NCBI RefSeq assembly: GCF_001753675.2
Contig: NZ_MJUW02000117.1
Coordinates: forward strand, 1-64,000
Direction: 5' to 3'
From: Candidatus Brocadia sapporoensis
Lineage (GTDB): Bacteria; Planctomycetota; Brocadiia; Brocadiales; Brocadiaceae
Length of the DNA stretch: 64,000 nt
A program made the position numbers and the translations under genes. This document shows, piece by piece, positions 18,332 to 27,839 of this stretch (position 1 is the first letter of the stretch; the number at the start of each line of letters is the position of its first letter). The notes below the pieces were generated by a model. It was not told the origin of the DNA, did no database searches, and saw only the letters and a list, made by a program, of their open reading frames with translations.

Positions 18332-19663
18332 GTGAATTTTAAATCATTTCATTTCCATCCGCACATAGCGGCTGGTGTGCAGGCGGCCGGGTACACTACT
18401 CCCACGCCCGTACAACTTCAATCTATTCCGCCGATTCTTCAGGGACATGATATTATGGCCCTGGCTCAGACCGGAACCGGCAAAACCGCTGCATTTGTGT
18501 TACCGATTTTACAGCGTTTGATGCAAGGGCCACGCGGACGTCTTCGCGCCCTCATAATTGCACCCACGCGTGAGCTGGCAGAGCAAATACATGACACGAT
18601 CGGAGAAATGGGCGGGCAAACAGGATTAAGCAGCGTTACTATTTATGGGGGTGTGGCTATAAACCCACAAATCCAGAAACTGCGGAGCGGTGCGGAAATT
18701 GCCGTAGCGTGCCCCGGTCGTCTCCTCGACCATATCAGACAGGGCACGATCAATACATCAACGATAGAAATTCTCGTGCTGGATGAGGCAGACCGCATGT
18801 TCGACATGGGCTTTCTGCCCGATGTACGGAAGATATTACGGCACCTGCCGGCGCAGCGGCAGACACTGTTTTTCTCGGCCACGATGCCTTCCGACATCCG
18901 GCATCTGGCACACGACATCTTGCGTACCCCGGTTACTATACAAATCGACCACACCGTACCATTAACCACCGTCTCACATGCGTTATATCCGGTCGATCAA
19001 CACCTGAAAACTGCAATGCTGATGGAGATTTTGCACCACACCGATACAGAGTCTGTACTCGTTTTCACCCGTACCAAGCATCGCGCCAGACAGATAGCAC
19101 GGCACTTAGGAAAAGCGGGCTACCGTGCAACCTCGCTGCAGGGTAATTTATCGCAAAACCAGCGACAAGCTGCACTCGATGGTTTCCGTGACGGGTCTTT
19201 TAAGATACTGGTGGCAACCGATATCGCTGCTCGTGGTATTGATGTTTCACAGATCTCCCATGTAATTAACTACGACATACCCGATACCGCCGAAGCTTAT
19301 ACCCATCGCATTGGTCGTACCGGCCGTGCAAGCAAAACCGGAGATGCTTTTACGCTCATTACTCGGGAAGACGCCTCTATGGTGCGCACCATAGAGAACG
19401 CCCTTGGCGTTAAACTGGAACGGCGGACCCTGAAGAACTTCAACTACAATGCACCTGCGCAGAAGACGGCATCTTCGCATCACCAGACACAGCAAAGCCA
19501 TAAACAGACTACAGCACGGCGGACAAGACAAAAAACAACCGCTTTCGGCTCCACAACCCGATCGGCTTCAACCTCAGGGACAAAAAAACGGAGCCACCCA
19601 CATTTTTTCTCTGTGACCAATTCCTCAACACGCAAGTCTCATCCTTCGCGCGGTGCACATTGA
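18332..19663 (+). CDS. rhlE: DEAD-box RNA helicase, RhlE type
   Basis: A 443-residue ATP-dependent RNA helicase. Visible motifs in order: Q motif (TPTPVQLQSIPPIL), I (AQTGTGKT), Ia (PTRELAEQ), II (DEAD), III (SAT), IV (VLVFTRTK), V (ATDIAARGID) and VI (HRIGRTGR). A basic, Ser/Thr/His-rich tail of about 70 residues follows the core, as in RhlE proteins, and probably binds RNA. The start is GTG with a strong AAGGAG site. The gene looks noticeably more GC-rich than its neighbours, which may mean acquisition from another lineage. Long leader and an intrinsic terminator (19727-19762) make it a single-gene unit. Such helicases remodel ribosome precursors or mRNA, often in the cold. Confidence 0.95.
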   Translation: MNFKSFHFHPHIAAGVQAAGYTTPTPVQLQSIPPILQGHDIMALAQTGTGKTAAFVLPILQRLMQGPRGRLRALIIAPTRELAEQIHDTIGEMGGQTGLSSVTIYGGVAINPQIQKLRSGAEIAVACPGRLLDHIRQGTINTSTIEILVLDEADRMFDMGFLPDVRKILRHLPAQRQTLFFSATMPSDIRHLAHDILRTPVTIQIDHTVPLTTVSHALYPVDQHLKTAMLMEILHHTDTESVLVFTRTKHRARQIARHLGKAGYRATSLQGNLSQNQRQAALDGFRDGSFKILVATDIAARGIDVSQISHVINYDIPDTAEAYTHRIGRTGRASKTGDAFTLITREDASMVRTIENALGVKLERRTLKNFNYNAPAQKTASSHHQTQQSHKQTTARRTRQKTTAFGSTTRSASTSGTKKRSHPHFFSVTNSSTRKSHPSRGAH

Positions 19664-19726
19664 CACTTGACAACGTTTAACTAATAATCTATTGCGATAA
19701 AAAGAGGAACACGTTTATAAAAACAA

Positions 19727-19762
19727 AAAGCCCCAATATCCTTTTACCGATATCGGGGCTTT
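19727..19762. terminator. Intrinsic terminator after rhlE
   Basis: AAAGCCCCAATATC (19727-19740) pairs with GATATCGGGGCTTT (19749-19762), one mismatch in 14 bp, with an 8-nt loop. A-runs on the left and T on the right make it usable from either strand, so it probably also stops transcription entering from the minus-strand genes beyond. Confidence 0.85.
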
Positions 19763-19865
19763 CGTGGTGTAATTATAACGACGCGTTACATAACCACTCG
19801 ATATTTTTATACATTGCATCCCTTGCCAACCTGCTTTTTTCCAGTAGATCGTGATATGCAATATT

Positions 19866-20177
19866 TTATTTCATGAGGGAGTGGATCCTCTGTGTGTCAA
19901 GCAGTGCCTTTTCCATCGGAACAAGGGGTGTAATTTCTATATCAGTAAAAAACGGGAAGAGGGGTAACTTTGCAACGATTTCATCCATTTCCTCGCCGGA
20001 CTCAGCGTCAATAATAGCAGCAGCCCCCCGTTTGCCCGCCAGCTTTCCTCCGGCCAGAATTTTTCCCCGCCGTTGATAACGCGAAAAATATTCCCACTCT
20101 TTTATCACATAACCCAGAAAGTCCTTTACCGGCATCTGGGGCATCTGTTTTATTTCAACCTTTAAGAGAAATAACAT
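19866..20177 (-). CDS. Muconolactone-isomerase-like (MIase/YCII fold) small protein
   Basis: A 103-residue protein that resembles muconolactone delta-isomerase: an N-terminal strand MLFLLKVEIKQMP, a helix with EWEYFSRYQRRGKI, then GKRGAAAIIDAESGEEMDEIVAKLPLFPFFTDIEITPLVP. The last segment is the most characteristic of the family. It would form a ferredoxin-like alpha/beta barrel. There is no catechol-degradation gene nearby, so a role in aromatic breakdown is unlikely; many relatives have unknown function. It has its own AAAGG site and lies downstream of fabG on the same strand, 262 bp away. Confidence 0.7.
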   Translation of the reverse strand: MLFLLKVEIKQMPQMPVKDFLGYVIKEWEYFSRYQRRGKILAGGKLAGKRGAAAIIDAESGEEMDEIVAKLPLFPFFTDIEITPLVPMEKALLDTQRIHSLMK

Positions 20178-20439
20178 GCTTGGCGCCTTTCATCTCGTAT
20201 TCAACCATTTAATTTTAAGAGGATTTCGCGTAACTCCCCGCTTTTCCCTTCCTTTAAAAGATAATGGTGCCCTTTCATCGCAAAAATAGTATCAAATTCT
20301 TATCCCAGAACTGCCGCCCCCGGCTATACTCTGTCAGTCATCCTGGTTTCACCTCGAAGAGGAAATCTCTCCGGTTTAATTCAATAGTATTGCATCGAAA
20401 GATAGGCGAAAGCCCCCTTTTTGAGCAATTACCCTTTTT

Positions 20440-21183
20440 CTACATCGCTAAACCACCATCTACGCTGATGACCTGTCCTGTGATATATTTAGCATCATCC
20501 GATAGAAGAAACGCAGCTACCTTTGCAATTTCCTCTGGTTTGCCGAATCTCCTTACCGGGATCATTTCGATCATCTTGTCTTTATATTCCTGAGGCAGGC
20601 CGGACGTCATATCCGTTTCAATAAAACCGCAGGCAATGGCATTCACCGTAATATTAGCCTTCCCTACCTCTTTTGCCAGGGCTTTTGTGAAACCAACCAT
20701 GCCTGCCTTTGACGAAGAATAGTTCACCTGTCCTGCCATTCCCATCAAACCACTCACCGAGGTTATATTGAGAATACTGCCAGCCTTTTGTTTAATCATC
20801 AGGGTAATAACCGATTTGGAAAAATTATAAACACTCTTGAGATTCGTACTGATGACCTCGTCCCAATCGTTCTCTCCCATAAGAGCAAGGAGTTTATCCC
20901 GGGTGATACCCGCATTATTTATCAGGAAATCGACCTTTCCGAATGTATCTTTAATCTCCTTTACCATGTTCTTTGCACCTTCAAAACTGGCTGCATTTAC
21001 CTGGAACGAAACCGCCTTTCGACCCAAGGACTCTATCTCTTTTATCAATGCATTTGCCGCATCGGTATTTTTATTATAATTGAAAGCCACATGACAACCG
21101 TTCTTTGCCAGCTCCAGAACAATTGCTTTTCCAATACCACGCGTTCCTCCCGTAACTATCGCTATCTTCTCCTTGAATTGCAT
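20440..21183 (-). CDS. fabG: 3-oxoacyl-ACP reductase FabG
   Basis: A 247-residue short-chain dehydrogenase/reductase of the classical type, reducing 3-oxoacyl-ACP with NADPH in fatty-acid synthesis. Motifs: TGGTRGIG cofactor loop (11-18), NNAG (about 90), Ser in ITSVSG (about 140) and YSSSK giving Tyr and Lys of the active site (about 155-159). The tail, AKYITGQVISVDGGLAM, is the standard FabG ending. The ATG has a strong AAGGAGG site. It is not in a fab cluster here; it stands alone, divergent from a small gene with a consensus promoter. Anammox bacteria encode several FabG paralogues, so substrate choice is open. Confidence 0.92.
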   Translation of the reverse strand: MQFKEKIAIVTGGTRGIGKAIVLELAKNGCHVAFNYNKNTDAANALIKEIESLGRKAVSFQVNAASFEGAKNMVKEIKDTFGKVDFLINNAGITRDKLLALMGENDWDEVISTNLKSVYNFSKSVITLMIKQKAGSILNITSVSGLMGMAGQVNYSSSKAGMVGFTKALAKEVGKANITVNAIACGFIETDMTSGLPQEYKDKMIEMIPVRRFGKPEEIAKVAAFLLSDDAKYITGQVISVDGGLAM

Positions 21184-21325
21184 CCATTTTCCTCCTTCCG
21201 GGGAGTTTTTTAAAAAACTAAATTCTGTAAATTTTTAATGTACAACGCTAAAAGCGAGTTTATACTAAAGAAATAAATTTTGAAATGCAAGGTAAAAAAT
21301 GTTAAATAATTTATTTAGTTTGATC

Positions 21326-21353
21326 TTGACATTAGGTAAGCCGAATATATAAT
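21326..21353 (+). promoter_or_regulatory. Perfect-consensus sigma-70 promoter
   Basis: TTGACA at 21326-21331, a 16-nt spacer, and TATAAT at 21348-21353. Both hexamers match consensus exactly. Transcription would start near 21360, about 60 nt before the ATG of the 55-residue gene at 21419. Confidence 0.8.
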
Positions 21354-21418
21354 TTTTTTGTTTTAATTATTTGCCTTTATTTTGCACTCCCAGGAAACAG
21401 GTAAGGAGAACGGAGAAA

Positions 21419-21586
21419 ATGATTTTTGATGTAACCTATTCGACAGACAATCAACGAAAAAAAACGGAACGTCTTGCTTTTATTAAAGAGAGATACAAGA
21501 AGCTGGTGCTTGAACCAAGAAGAGAGATTGAGTTTGAAATTGAAAAAGCGTTAGATGACGAGGACGGCGATCTTGATAATTTATAA
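21419..21586 (+). CDS. Small acidic-tailed hypothetical protein
   Basis: A 55-residue protein, charged and probably helical: MIFDVTYSTDNQRKKTERL, then a Lys/Arg/Glu-rich helix, ending DDEDGDLDNL. No membrane segment or known domain. The ATG at 21419 is chosen because purine-rich AAGGAG and GGAG sites precede it; a TTG 48 nt further upstream would add 16 residues with an unlikely sequence. A perfect-consensus promoter lies just upstream, so it is probably well expressed. It is convergent with ribD. I do not recognise it. Confidence 0.65.
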   Translation: MIFDVTYSTDNQRKKTERLAFIKERYKKLVLEPRREIEFEIEKALDDEDGDLDNL

Positions 21587-21637
21587 CTACCGGTTACCTG
21601 GTCTCTCTTATTCCCCGACGTTCCTCTCCAGGCATTC

Positions 21638-22753
21638 TTAAGCATAAAAACCGTATTCCGGAACACCTTCAATAGCAGTATCATTTAAAAACCTTTTTAT
21701 GCTAATCTCACGCAGTTTTACTGCTCTGCACATCATATCAACCCCTTTTCCAAGAACGGGAGGCAATGCACCTTCACCACCGATAATAACGGGGGCAATA
21801 AATACGATAATTTTATCTGCCAAATGACCTTCGATCATCGAGGTAATAATTCTGCTCCCACCCTCCACAAGGATATTGGTCAATTTCATCTCCCCGAGAT
21901 AACGGAAGAAGTCGTGTAAGTCTACACGACCACTTATATCCTTCGTTTGAATTATTTTACAGCCTACTTGCTTTAACCTCTCAATGCGCTCCTGAGGTGC
22001 ATTCATGGTAACAGCAACAATGATTTCGCATTCGCTGATTGTCTTAATAAGCCGGGAAGATAACGGCAGGATAGCATTGCCATCGACAATGATCCTTCTC
22101 GGATTTCTTCCCCCTTTTAAACGGCAGGTCAACAAAGGATCATCGCGAATTACGGTGTTGATTCCCACGACAATTCCGTCCATCCATCCGCGTATCTTAT
22201 GCACATACGCACGCGACTCCTCAGACGTAATCCACCGGGAGTCCCCTCCGTGTGTGGCAATCTTACCATCGAGTGACATCGCCCATTTTACAATAATGTA
22301 AGGGAGTCCTGTTTGCATCAATTTAAAAAAAGGGGCATTCAGCTTTTTAGCCTGCGATTCCATAACACCCAATCTTACTTCAATCCCTGCCTCTTTCAAT
22401 TTTTGCATCCCCTTGCCAGAAGTAACAGGATTGGGATCAATAATCGGTATTATTACCTTTGTAATTCCAGCCTTTATGATGGCATCAACACATGGCGCAG
22501 TCTTACCATAATGTGCACAGGGCTCCATGGAGATATAGAGTGTCGATCCCTTACAGTTTTCTCCCCCCTCATTGATCGCATGTATCTCAGCATGCGCTCC
22601 GCCAAAAATCTGGTGATACCCTTTTCCTATAATCTCACCATTTTTTATCAGCACTGCCCCCACCATGGGATTGGGCTCTACCTTTCCACGCGCTTTTTCT
22701 GCCAATTCCAAGGCAAGCATCATATATTTTTCATCGGTATCAGGCGCAGTCAT
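21638..22753 (-). CDS. ribD: Riboflavin deaminase/reductase RibD
   Basis: A 371-residue bifunctional enzyme for the second and third steps of riboflavin synthesis. The N-terminal deaminase has the zinc site HAEIHAI and EPCAHYGKTAPC (about 50-90). The C-terminal reductase starts near residue 150 (PYIIVKWAMSLDGKIA), with SRWITSEESRAYVH and the NADPH region ILVEGGSRIITSM. Length is normal. Not linked to other rib genes; ribBA is about 7 kb away on the same strand. Confidence 0.95.
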   Translation of the reverse strand: MTAPDTDEKYMMLALELAEKARGKVEPNPMVGAVLIKNGEIIGKGYHQIFGGAHAEIHAINEGGENCKGSTLYISMEPCAHYGKTAPCVDAIIKAGITKVIIPIIDPNPVTSGKGMQKLKEAGIEVRLGVMESQAKKLNAPFFKLMQTGLPYIIVKWAMSLDGKIATHGGDSRWITSEESRAYVHKIRGWMDGIVVGINTVIRDDPLLTCRLKGGRNPRRIIVDGNAILPLSSRLIKTISECEIIVAVTMNAPQERIERLKQVGCKIIQTKDISGRVDLHDFFRYLGEMKLTNILVEGGSRIITSMIEGHLADKIIVFIAPVIIGGEGALPPVLGKGVDMMCRAVKLREISIKRFLNDTAIEGVPEYGFYA

Positions 22754-22878
22754 AGGATTTTATGAAATATCTTTGCTTCATTATCAACGACCACAGAGTT
22801 TACAAAACACGATACCATCTGACGGATACAAAATACTATGAATTCTTTAGCAGGAGAGTCTGTTACACACCAGATGCT

Positions 22879-24201
22879 CTAAATATGCAGATTAACGGTG
22901 TCAGGGTTTATTTTTCCACTCCGTAAGGCTTCTAACTTCTGAAAATAATCGGGAAACGTCTTTGCAACACACTCGGGATTTTTGATGGCAATACCAGATG
23001 CGCGCAGTCCAATTAACGCAAAACTCATAGCCATCCTGTGATCATCATAGGTTTCTATCACGGCCGGACATGGTGGAGACGGTTCAATTTCAAAACCATC
23101 CTCATATTCCAACGCAGAAATCCTCAATCTTCGTAATTCATTTACCACCGCAGCAATCCGGTCGGTTTCCTTGATGCGCATATTTTTTACATTACGGACC
23201 CGTGTCTTCCCCTGTGCAAATACCGATACCGCAGCAAGGGTCTGGGCGACATCCGGCATATCACCCATGTCGACGTCTATGCCATGTAGCGTCCCGCCCT
23301 GTACCTCAGTCCAGTTGCTGCCCATCGCAACCTTGCAACCCATACTTTTTAAAACATCCACAAAATGAATGTCACCTTGCAAGGAATTGTTTCCAATGCC
23401 CTCAACTCTTACTTTACCGCCGGTAATAGCGGCAGCGGCAAAAAAATATGAAGCAGCCGATGCGTCCCCCTCTACTTCATAATGCCTCGCATGGTAATGC
23501 TGTCCGGATTTTACCACGAACATTTTATATTCATGGTTCTCCACATTTACCCCAAACTGGCGCATCAGTGCCACCGTCATATCCACATACCGTTTTGAAA
23601 CCAGATTGCCCTTCACTTCAACAATTACATCCTTTTTTGCATAGGGAGATGTCATCAATAAAGCGCTGAAATATTGACTGCTCAAATCACCTTTTACCAC
23701 GGCGAATCCTCCCTGCAATCCTTTCCCGTGGATCAACACCGGCGGACAACCATCATGGTTTTTTGACACGACATCCGCCCCCAATTGCCTTAAACCATCA
23801 AGCAAATCCTGTATAGGCCTTTGTCGCATGCGCACCACGCCGTCTATTTCATACTCCCCGTTGCCCAGGGTCAACATAGCTGTCAAAAATCTCATCGCAG
23901 TCCCTGCATTCCCAACGAACAAATTTGCCCGTTTTACAGGAATAATCCCTCTTTTCCCTTGTATCACAAACCTGTTGGCATTTTGTCGCTCCTCGATGGG
24001 GATCCCCAATGTATTTAAGCTGGATGCCATGTATTTGGTATCATCGCTAAAAAGAGCATTGGTAATCGTGGATTCTCCGTCAGCCAATGCCGCCGTAATA
24101 AACGCACGGTTTGTATAACTCTTCGAGCCAGGAACCGTGATAACTGCATCAATTGTTCCGACTATAGGTTTTATCTCTATCACCTTAAGACTTTCCTGCA
24201 A
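22879..24201 (-). CDS. aroA: 3-phosphoshikimate 1-carboxyvinyltransferase (EPSP synthase)
   Basis: A 440-residue enzyme of the shikimate pathway joining PEP to shikimate 3-phosphate. Motifs: PGSKSYTNRAFITAALA (substrate loop, about 24-40), LFVGNAGTAMRFLTA (PEP loop), and IETYDDHRMAMSFAL near the C-terminus. The frame starts at a TTG; an in-frame GTG six codons later (24183) has AGGAAAG 8 nt upstream and may be the true start, giving 434 residues. Stands alone between ribD and a repeat-bearing intergenic region. Confidence 0.95.
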   Translation of the reverse strand: MQESLKVIEIKPIVGTIDAVITVPGSKSYTNRAFITAALADGESTITNALFSDDTKYMASSLNTLGIPIEERQNANRFVIQGKRGIIPVKRANLFVGNAGTAMRFLTAMLTLGNGEYEIDGVVRMRQRPIQDLLDGLRQLGADVVSKNHDGCPPVLIHGKGLQGGFAVVKGDLSSQYFSALLMTSPYAKKDVIVEVKGNLVSKRYVDMTVALMRQFGVNVENHEYKMFVVKSGQHYHARHYEVEGDASAASYFFAAAAITGGKVRVEGIGNNSLQGDIHFVDVLKSMGCKVAMGSNWTEVQGGTLHGIDVDMGDMPDVAQTLAAVSVFAQGKTRVRNVKNMRIKETDRIAAVVNELRRLRISALEYEDGFEIEPSPPCPAVIETYDDHRMAMSFALIGLRASGIAIKNPECVAKTFPDYFQKLEALRSGKINPDTVNLHI

Positions 24202-24762
24202 AAATAATAACCCATATTTTCAACAATATACATGAACCATTATTACAAGCATCGGCGAAGCAATGCTGGTATGAAATTGATTTGTTGCACTGTTCTTTGT
24301 AATGACAACTCATTTTTCAGGTGGACAGGCTGATCACTATTATTGTCGAGTCTGGTGTGCATGGCAGCGTTTTAATCACGCCCTTGGCAACTTCGTCTCC
24401 CTGTATTCTCCATTTTGCGGCTTGATTATAAGCTGGCTCATAATTTCCGTATGTTGAAATATCTGGTAATGCTGAATATTTCGACGAGTTCCCCTGTCAA
24501 AACAACATGAATCCAAACGTCAAAAAAGAGTCTGGAATCATAGACGGGAAATTTCTTGCATCAGAGCGCTCTGAAATATCAGATATCAAATCTATTTCAC
24601 GAAATTCATACTTCAACTCTGTCAGGGTTTGAAACCCTGACAGAGTTTATTTTATTCATATCTTTGCTAAATCTTTACGAAGTCCTTCCCTCGTAAATTC
24701 GGAACAGATCCAACCCTCTCAGTTGAGAAATTGCAGAAGCAAGATGGTCCTGTGCAGCCCGA
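24202..24762. other. Intergenic region with palindromic repeat
   Basis: About 560 bp with no supported gene. The middle looks like featureless spacer. The last third carries a dispersed palindromic element (24590-24673). The region should also include the aroA promoter. Confidence 0.5.
24590..24673. repeat. Dispersed palindromic element, copy A
   Basis: The core 24615-24647 is a perfect palindrome: arms of 16 bp (AACTCTGTCAGGGTTT and its complement) around one G. A second copy lies inverted at 43112-43196. Similarity extends outside the core: TTTCACGAAATTCATACTTC on the left and ATTTTATTCATATCTTTGC on the right of this copy match the other copy with a few changes. This marks an intergenic repeat family of roughly 80 bp. 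Confidence 0.8.
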
Positions 24763-26133
24763 CTACCAGCGATATAAGACTGTGTATTTTACAACGGTCT
24801 CTGCATCCTTCTTCACCGGTATTACAAATTCGATAGTGCGGGCGTCCTTTTTATTATAGGCATGAGATGATTCTCGTATTTCCCAGTCACCCCAGAGATG
24901 CTCCGTTACTAATACTTCAATGTCCTCTTTTTTATGATTGCGCAATTTGATTTCCCATGTTTCTTCCCGAGCCCGGTCGCCCAATTGTTTATTGCTCGTT
25001 TGTTTTCGTTCCCCTACCACATCAAAGGCATCTCCGACATATAAACGGATTTTTTCATCCTTCGGGGTATGGTCGATCTGATCTTCTCCAACAAAAATCT
25101 GCGATTGATCCTCGTCTGACTTATAGACTCGCACCTTCCCCGCAGGAATAGGGAGTCCCAGCCCATTTTTTTCAGAATTTTCAAATTCTAATTTTACATT
25201 AATTTTCTTTTCGTTTTTCGATCCGTCATATTCATAAATCTTTTTCACAGGTGTTGTGGCCGTGGGGAAAAGCGAGAGCTGTTTTATCTGGTTATTTTTA
25301 ATTGTAGCAACACGTTGGAGCGTATAGAGATGGTATTCGAAAAATGCTTTTTCCTCAAATTGTCTGACCGATGCGGCCTTCGCCATTACCCGCTCCTCAT
25401 ACTCCGCGTAACGTGGTAACGGCGGAGATACCCGATGGACATCACCGGCTATCAATTTTAGCCTGGCGTTCTCGTAATCGGTACCCGATTGATTATCAAC
25501 GGAAACCCATGCAGACAAATCTAGTTTTGTATCATCATGGTTTACCAGAGCAACGTATTCTGCATGCCAACCAATCCCTTCCGTTACATAGCTCGTTTCC
25601 ATATGATGCTTACCGCTTTTTTCGCTCGAGAGATACCACACCAGAGTTGGGCGGGTGATTAAACCTGCAGGCAGCTTGGGAAAGTCAATATTCTGAATGT
25701 TCGCCATTGCAATGGCTTGAATTCCGCCATCCTTTTTCTCAAGAACCACGTTTCCACCGACGCTCAGTAACTTTCCCTCAAAAATCTTGCCCTCTTTGGT
25801 AAAGAGCTGAACAGCCTGATCGATATATTTCTGCAATATTTTTTCTGCACTCACCAGGTCATATTCATAGTTCTGTTCGAGAATTGCAACCTGATCAGTA
25901 GCTGTCAGTGATTTAAAATGGACTGAAGTGGGATCGATCTTTGAGGCGACGTCTGTAAAACGAATCTCTTGAGTACCAGCCTTTAACTCCATCTCACGAA
26001 CGTCGCGAACGAGACCGAAATTATTCTGATAGATAGTAATGGATACTTGTTTCTCCTGCGCCGTAGAATCGGCATTCAAAACCAGAAAAAGCGCCAAACC
26101 GGATAAAAGGACACCGAGAATCTTTTTTTTCAT
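24763..26133 (-). CDS. Exported DUF4139-domain protein
   Basis: A 456-residue protein with a signal peptide (MKKKILGVLLSGLALFLVL, cleavage near TAQ). The rest is beta-rich and matches DUF4139/MuiA-type proteins: IYQNNFGLVRDVREMELKAG near the start, ENYEYDLVSAEKILQKYID, a central WHAEYVALVN, and a C-terminal WEIKLRNHKKEDIEVLVTEH. The function of the family is unknown; a relative was named mucoidy inhibitor A, but that role is not established here. The ATG has a strong GGGAGGGG site. Possible single-gene unit between aroA and ampG. Confidence 0.85.
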   Translation of the reverse strand: MKKKILGVLLSGLALFLVLNADSTAQEKQVSITIYQNNFGLVRDVREMELKAGTQEIRFTDVASKIDPTSVHFKSLTATDQVAILEQNYEYDLVSAEKILQKYIDQAVQLFTKEGKIFEGKLLSVGGNVVLEKKDGGIQAIAMANIQNIDFPKLPAGLITRPTLVWYLSSEKSGKHHMETSYVTEGIGWHAEYVALVNHDDTKLDLSAWVSVDNQSGTDYENARLKLIAGDVHRVSPPLPRYAEYEERVMAKAASVRQFEEKAFFEYHLYTLQRVATIKNNQIKQLSLFPTATTPVKKIYEYDGSKNEKKINVKLEFENSEKNGLGLPIPAGKVRVYKSDEDQSQIFVGEDQIDHTPKDEKIRLYVGDAFDVVGERKQTSNKQLGDRAREETWEIKLRNHKKEDIEVLVTEHLWGDWEIRESSHAYNKKDARTIEFVIPVKKDAETVVKYTVLYRW

Positions 26134-26225
26134 TTTACCGCCCCTCCCTTGTTAAATACTGTAAATGCATATCACAAACTCCCCGACAAAATGACATTGT
26201 AATGCTAATTGAAACGGATAGCAAG

Positions 26226-27506
26226 TTAAGATTCAGCCGAAAACTCCCTGTTTGTCTGAGAAATGTTTGTTCCATGAAAAGAACGCATTCCATCCTGCCA
26301 TACCCTGAACCGAAAAAGAAATGCTAGACCGGGAATCGCCGCTAACGTACAAAAGACAAAAAAATAAACCCAACCAATCCTCTCTGCTAAAAAACCTGTT
26401 GGAGCAGAAACAATCACCCGCGGAATACCCATAAGACTGCTTAAAAGTGCGTATTGCGTAGCAGTAAACTTTTTATTGCAAAGGCTTGCCATAAACGCCG
26501 TAAAAGCCGCGGTACCCATACCGCTGGTTAAATTTTCAAAGGTAACCGTAGCCGTCAATACGGAGCTATAGGCACCCAGAGAAGCAAGTGCAGAAAAGGA
26601 AAGGGTTGATACTGCCTGAAGGATTCCAAAGATCCAGAGTCCTTTACAAAGCCCAAGCCTTATCAAGAGGACACCGCCGGCGAGACCTCCTGCGATCGTG
26701 GCAAATATTCCAAAGGTCTTTACCACAGCAGCCAGTTCCGTTTTGGTAAATCCCATCTTTAAAATAAACGGGATTGTCATGCTGTTTGCCATAACATCGC
26801 CAATTTTATAAAAGAGAATGAAAGCCAAAATCTCAAAGGCCCCTGCCCGCTTAAAGTAATCAAAAAAAGGACCAACAACCGCTTCGTGAAGGGATTTTGG
26901 AGAAATCACTTGTCCTCCAGTATTCGGTGCCAAACAGGTAGTAACGATACCGATAAGAAGCGAGATAGCCAGCAGCAGATACACGTAATGCCAGGGAATA
27001 TGGTCCGCAAGAAACAGGGCAAACGCCCCGGAGATGAGCATGCCTATGCGATAACCATTTACAGCCAGAGAAGAGCCTAAACCCAATTCTTCCTCCCGTA
27101 AAAGCTCACGCCGATATGCATCAACAACAATATCCTGGCTTGCACTGAAAAAAGACACGAGCGCTGCAAGAATGGCCACAATCCAAGGGGATTGAGCGGG
27201 TCTCACCAGAGAAAAGGCGCCAACGGCAAACATTAGAAGAATTTGGAAGATCAGCATCCATCCACGTCGCCTCCCCAAAAATGGAGGGAGATAGCGATCC
27301 ATAAATGGCGCCCAGAGGAACTTAACCGTGTAGGGAAGCCCCACGAGAGAAAACAAGCCAATTACGGCAAGATCAACCTTTTCATCGGTCATCCATGCCT
27401 GAAGGGTGGAACCTGTAACGAGGAGGGGAATACCTGAGCTTACTCCCAAAAAGAACGTAACCAGCATCCGCCAGTTGAAGATACTCCGTAAGATAGAGAC
27501 CTGCAT
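26226..27506 (-). CDS. ampG: AmpG-like muropeptide MFS permease
   Basis: A 426-residue major facilitator with 12 or so helices. The N-terminus FLGVSSGIPLLVTGSTLQAW, followed by VGLPYTVKFLWAPFMDRYLP and LGRRRGWML, is characteristic of AmpG, which takes up anhydro-muropeptides for peptidoglycan recycling. DIVVDAYRRELL (about 125) is also conserved in this family. No recycling partner (nagZ, ampD) is nearby. Some related PAT-family carriers move other solutes, so the substrate is likely but not certain. Same direction as the DUF4139 gene, 92 bp apart. Confidence 0.87.
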   Translation of the reverse strand: MQVSILRSIFNWRMLVTFFLGVSSGIPLLVTGSTLQAWMTDEKVDLAVIGLFSLVGLPYTVKFLWAPFMDRYLPPFLGRRRGWMLIFQILLMFAVGAFSLVRPAQSPWIVAILAALVSFFSASQDIVVDAYRRELLREEELGLGSSLAVNGYRIGMLISGAFALFLADHIPWHYVYLLLAISLLIGIVTTCLAPNTGGQVISPKSLHEAVVGPFFDYFKRAGAFEILAFILFYKIGDVMANSMTIPFILKMGFTKTELAAVVKTFGIFATIAGGLAGGVLLIRLGLCKGLWIFGILQAVSTLSFSALASLGAYSSVLTATVTFENLTSGMGTAAFTAFMASLCNKKFTATQYALLSSLMGIPRVIVSAPTGFLAERIGWVYFFVFCTLAAIPGLAFLFRFRVWQDGMRSFHGTNISQTNREFSAES

Positions 27507-27839
27507 GTTAATTATTGGATGATATTTTTGCTCGTATAATCTTTAGGTCAAGCTTTTTAGCCATGTTTTTGTTATCTTACGAGTTTTTTAATAAGCTCAT
27601 GTGCAGAAAGAGTTTTCGTGCCATAGCCAGTGTAACATCTTTTATTCTTTAGCGCCGACAAGCAAGCAGTTCCACTTCCTTAAAATGGATCAAGAACTAC
27701 GTCTCTTTTCAAACAAAAGCTTCTTTCGTGCTTCCTTCAATAGCTTTTTGATATGCCCTGCTGCTCAACAAACAGCTTTAGCAATAGGACAAAGAGTTCT
27801 CTGGCGTTCTAAGGATGAAAAGCAAATTGCACTGTACCG

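Noticed and set aside
20264-20593. 109-codon plus-strand frame near fabG
   Set aside because: It runs antisense into fabG, lacks a ribosome site and shows no domain.
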